Source: Flavobacterium antarcticum DSM 19726
Lineage (GTDB): Bacteria; Bacteroidota; Bacteroidia; Flavobacteriales; Flavobacteriaceae
Length of the DNA: 64,000 bases
NCBI RefSeq assembly: GCF_000419685.1
Contig: NZ_ATTM01000005.1
Coordinates: 267,345-331,344, forward strand
Direction: 5' to 3'
Each line of letters starts with the position of its first letter. Positions within the stretch are counted from its first letter, which is position 1. Below are positions 61,328 to 64,000 of the stretch, piece by piece. Position numbers and translations under genes: made by a program. Below the pieces are notes generated by a model, which saw only the letters and a program-made list of their open reading frames with translations, did not search any database and had not been told where the DNA came from.

Positions 61328-64000
61328 ATGAAAAATAATTACTTTATAGCATTTTTTCTAATGTTTATGAGCTTTTTGTCCTACTCACAACAGGCTCCAG
61401 ATGTCTTTGTTGAAATACAGCCGGGAGCTTTGCCGTGTTATCCTGGTGCATGTACCACTTTAACAACTTTATACAGTGGAGCCAAGCCTACAACCGACTA
61501 TACGGTAGCGCCAATCATTTATTCTCCACTGTTTGATTTCGATGATCCAACAGCATTACAGATTCCAATTCCAACGACAGGGAATACAGATGATTTTTGG
61601 TCAAAGGACGTATTTCCACTAATTTTTCCATTTTGTTTCTACGGAGTAAATTATGATAACTTACTTGTGGGTTCTAATGGTGTACTGAAATTTGGTCCTT
61701 TAGCTGAATTAAATGCGATCAAAGGGCAGTTTTGTCCTTACAATCTAAATGATATTTTAATCCCTAATGCGAATTTTCCAAGTTCAGGTAATAAAGTATT
61801 AAATGCTATTTACGGCGTTTATCAGGATATTGATTTTGGCTCCGGTATTGGAAGTATTAATTATAAGGTTTTTGGAACGTATCCAAACAGAGCGTTCGTT
61901 ATGAATGTATCTGGAGTGCCGCAATGGCCCGCTGGGTCTAATGGTTCTAATAAACAGACGACACAGATTGTATTGTACGAAACCACTAATATTATTGATA
62001 TTTTAGTGATGCGTCGATTCCCTAGTACTGCAAGCTGGAACGAAGGTGTTTTAGGAATTCAAAATGCAACTGGAACAAAAGCCGCTTGGCCAGGAATGCC
62101 TGGATCTCCTGTAGGAACTCCAAATAGAAATACAGGAACTTGGGCCACAAATAATGAAGCTTGGCGTTTTACTCCTTCAGGAACGGGAACAGAAACAGTT
62201 AAATTTGTTTGGAAAAATGAGGCAGGGGTGATTATTCTTGAAGGTACAGGTGCAGATTTTAGCACAATTGAAGTTTGCCCTGATTTTGCTCAAACTTATT
62301 CCGTTACGGCAACATTTACAAGATGTGATGGTAGTACCGTTACAACGGATCCTGATTATTTTTTATTGGAGATTGCAGATCCTTTGCCTGTTTTAGATCC
62401 GCAAAACATAAATATTTGTACCAATGTATTTCCTTATGGAGTAGATATAAATCAAAATGCAGCGATGTTGGACGGAGTGCCTAATGCTTCTGATTATGAA
62501 ATACTATATTTCTTGGATGTAGAAGATGCCCAGAATCAATTAGATACTAATCAAATACCGACCGTAGGGAACGAAACTATACTTTTTATTCAAAACGGTG
62601 ATCCAGTTAATGTTTTTGTTTTGATTCGAGAAGCATTTGGAGGTTCTTGTATAAATGTCAGACTTTTTAAAGTAATAGGCGGTACTCCAGCGGGAGATTT
62701 TACCTATCCTGAAGATGCAAGTGATACAAATGTGGACACTTCTACGTTCTGTTTTAATTCTACAAATGCATTAGCACCGGTTTTCGATCCAGTAGACGGA
62801 TTAACAGATGGAGGAATTTATACAGTTGACCCACCTACAGGATTAAGTATCAATCCAACCACTGGAGTATTAGATCTAATGGGTGCTGCAGCGGGAACGT
62901 ATACTATTAATTATGACATTGCTGAAAACACAGCACCAGGTGGTTGTCCGGCTTTTAATGCCAGTACAATCGTCGTTATAGAATCGTGTTTGTCTGCAAC
63001 TGTTAGTAATTCGGGGCCTGTTTGTCAGGGAACGTTAACGTTTGATTTATTTGCTGATTACACGGAAGTGGTGGGACAAACTACTACTTATGAGTGGAAA
63101 GATAACGACGGAGTTGTAGTATCTACAGTGCAAGATCCAGTTGGTGTACCTGTACCAGCAACCGCGGGAACATTTAATTATACACTTGTAATTACTCAGA
63201 ACGGTACGCCGTCAGAAGTTTTTACTACTATTTTAACCGTTCACCCAAAACCTACTGCTAGTTTTGTATCCACTTCAACTACAATTTGTACCAATGCTTC
63301 AACTACTTTATTATTCAGCGGAACTCCTCTAGCTTTAGTTACATTTAGTGATGGAACGACTACTTATCCAGTGACTTTAGATGCAACAGGAAATGGGAGT
63401 TTTGACACTTCAGCTTTAGGTGTAAATACCACTTTTACTTTAGTAGATGTTACGGGAACCACGACACCTGCTTGTGTGGAAAATTTAAATGCTTCTATAT
63501 TAATTTCGGTAGGTTTGCCAACGGCTTCCATCGTCAAATTTACCGACGCTGTAATTTGTTCAGGAACAGCAACAGGATTAGAAATCACGGGAACACCGGG
63601 ATCGACGGTGACTTACACTAGAGACGGTGTAACGCAAGCTACAGTTGAAATTCCTGCCTCAGGAAGTTTTACAATTCCAACAGGTATTCAAACCGTAACG
63701 GCAACAAGTTCTTATACTTATGAGTTAACGAACGTACAAAGCAACAGTACGCCACCTTGTTCAGACGCAATCACAGGACAAAGTGCTGTTTTAACTGTAA
63801 ATGCATTGCCAACGGCAACAATGGCTGCTGTAAATACTACGATTTGCGAAGGAACAAAAGCGACCCTAAACTTCAACGGAACGCCAAACGCTATTGTGAC
63901 ATATAACAATGGAACTGCAAATGCAACCATCACTTTAGACGCAACAGGAAATGCATCTTTTGATACGCCTTTACTTTCCACAGAAACTACGTATACATTA
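61328..64000 (+). CDS. Large secreted adhesin-like protein with Ig-like repeats, 5' part
   Basis: The frame runs from ATG at 61328 to the window end without a stop codon, 891 codons. A signal peptide (ending L-S-Y-S-Q) is followed by a Cys-containing N-terminal domain (A-L-P-C-Y-P-G-A-C-T-T-L, then I-F-P-F-C-F-Y-G-V-N-Y and L-V-G-S-N-G-V-L-K-F). This arrangement is typical of flavobacterial type IX secreted proteins with a type B sorting domain at the C terminus. From about 63251 repeats of 89-97 residues begin with P-T-A-S or P-T-A-T followed by T-I-C or V-I-C, then G-T-P (63251, 63518, 63809). The sorting domain would lie beyond the window. Confidence 0.85.
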   Translation, partial: MKNNYFIAFFLMFMSFLSYSQQAPDVFVEIQPGALPCYPGACTTLTTLYSGAKPTTDYTVAPIIYSPLFDFDDPTALQIPIPTTGNTDDFWSKDVFPLIFPFCFYGVNYDNLLVGSNGVLKFGPLAELNAIKGQFCPYNLNDILIPNANFPSSGNKVLNAIYGVYQDIDFGSGIGSINYKVFGTYPNRAFVMNVSGVPQWPAGSNGSNKQTTQIVLYETTNIIDILVMRRFPSTASWNEGVLGIQNATGTKAAWPGMPGSPVGTPNRNTGTWATNNEAWRFTPSGTGTETVKFVWKNEAGVIILEGTGADFSTIEVCPDFAQTYSVTATFTRCDGSTVTTDPDYFLLEIADPLPVLDPQNINICTNVFPYGVDINQNAAMLDGVPNASDYEILYFLDVEDAQNQLDTNQIPTVGNETILFIQNGDPVNVFVLIREAFGGSCINVRLFKVIGGTPAGDFTYPEDASDTNVDTSTFCFNSTNALAPVFDPVDGLTDGGIYTVDPPTGLSINPTTGVLDLMGAAAGTYTINYDIAENTAPGGCPAFNASTIVVIESCLSATVSNSGPVCQGTLTFDLFADYTEVVGQTTTYEWKDNDGVVVSTVQDPVGVPVPATAGTFNYTLVITQNGTPSEVFTTILTVHPKPTASFVSTSTTICTNASTTLLFSGTPLALVTFSDGTTTYPVTLDATGNGSFDTSALGVNTTFTLVDVTGTTTPACVENLNASILISVGLPTASIVKFTDAVICSGTATGLEITGTPGSTVTYTRDGVTQATVEIPASGSFTIPTGIQTVTATSSYTYELTNVQSNSTPPCSDAITGQSAVLTVNALPTATMAAVNTTICEGTKATLNFNGTPNAIVTYNNGTANATITLDATGNASFDTPLLSTETTYTL

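Noticed and set aside
1..64000. CRISPR array, rRNA operon, intact transposase or integrase.
   Set aside because: None seen; the repeats present are short tandem words or dispersed hairpins without regular spacers, and no transposase-like frame occurs.

Overview
The window is chromosomal DNA of a member of the Bacteroidota, most likely a Flavobacterium-like member of the Flavobacteriaceae. The evidence is the AT-rich composition, a SusC/SusD pair with a FecR-type regulator, promoters with the Bacteroidetes -7 motif TAnnTTTG, lipoproteins with acidic residues just after the lipidated Cys, genes for bacillithiol synthesis (bshC), bL38/DUF4295 and split transketolase, and a secreted adhesin-like protein. 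Most genes are housekeeping. No rRNA, CRISPR array or intact insertion sequence was seen.

Layout. 1-6335: a nutrient-uptake operon with the end of a fecR anti-sigma gene, then susC, susD and a TlpA-like thioredoxin gene. 6400-8550: a small accessory patch beside tRNA genes, with an orphan HsdR-N-type nuclease gene and two decayed, probably phage-derived fragments. 8554-8851: tRNA-Leu and two tRNA-Lys (minus strand). 8980-19506: aroK, a phosphoribosyltransferase, an S4-domain protein, an FKBP-like lipoprotein, the two transketolase halves split by an extra secreted-protein gene, secA, DUF2795, a cobalamin adenosyltransferase and a lipoprotein. 19718-25822: a PiT phosphate transporter, a methyltransferase carrying a heptanucleotide tandem repeat, an SDR-like enzyme with a zinc ribbon, and an Omp85-like barrel.

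26101-30425 is the second accessory patch: a PIN-type toxin-antitoxin pair with a palindromic operator candidate, an unknown protein with a possible duplicated fold, an ABC-F ATPase, a second toxin-antitoxin locus whose toxin has an early stop codon, and a small membrane protein. 30506-47994: a CocE-type hydrolase, a GT2 glycosyltransferase, a 2-oxoacid dehydrogenase E2, a DnaQ-like exonuclease, a four-helix-bundle (S23/IVP) gene bracketed by inverted repeats, an FAH-family enzyme, an HPt protein, cinA, the rpmB-rpmG-bL38-ftsY cluster, ndk, bshC, a B12-type radical SAM protein and rimO. 48219-61169: two envelope proteins, proS, three tRNA-Glu, rpsT, a two-component pair, typA, lgt, yidD, cysS and folE. 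From 61328 to the end runs the 5' part of a large secreted protein with Ig-like repeats.

The most interesting structure is not a gene. Five intergenic copies of a 62-81 nt structured element (29471, 35105, 48084, 57394, 60401) share a two-helix architecture. Both the outer 4-bp helix and the inner hairpin change in a compensatory way between copies, while an unpaired G on the 3' side is kept. All five lie in the same orientation whatever the direction of the flanking genes. Other non-genic patterns are degenerate 7-10 nt tandem repeats and the inverted repeats around the S23/IVP gene.
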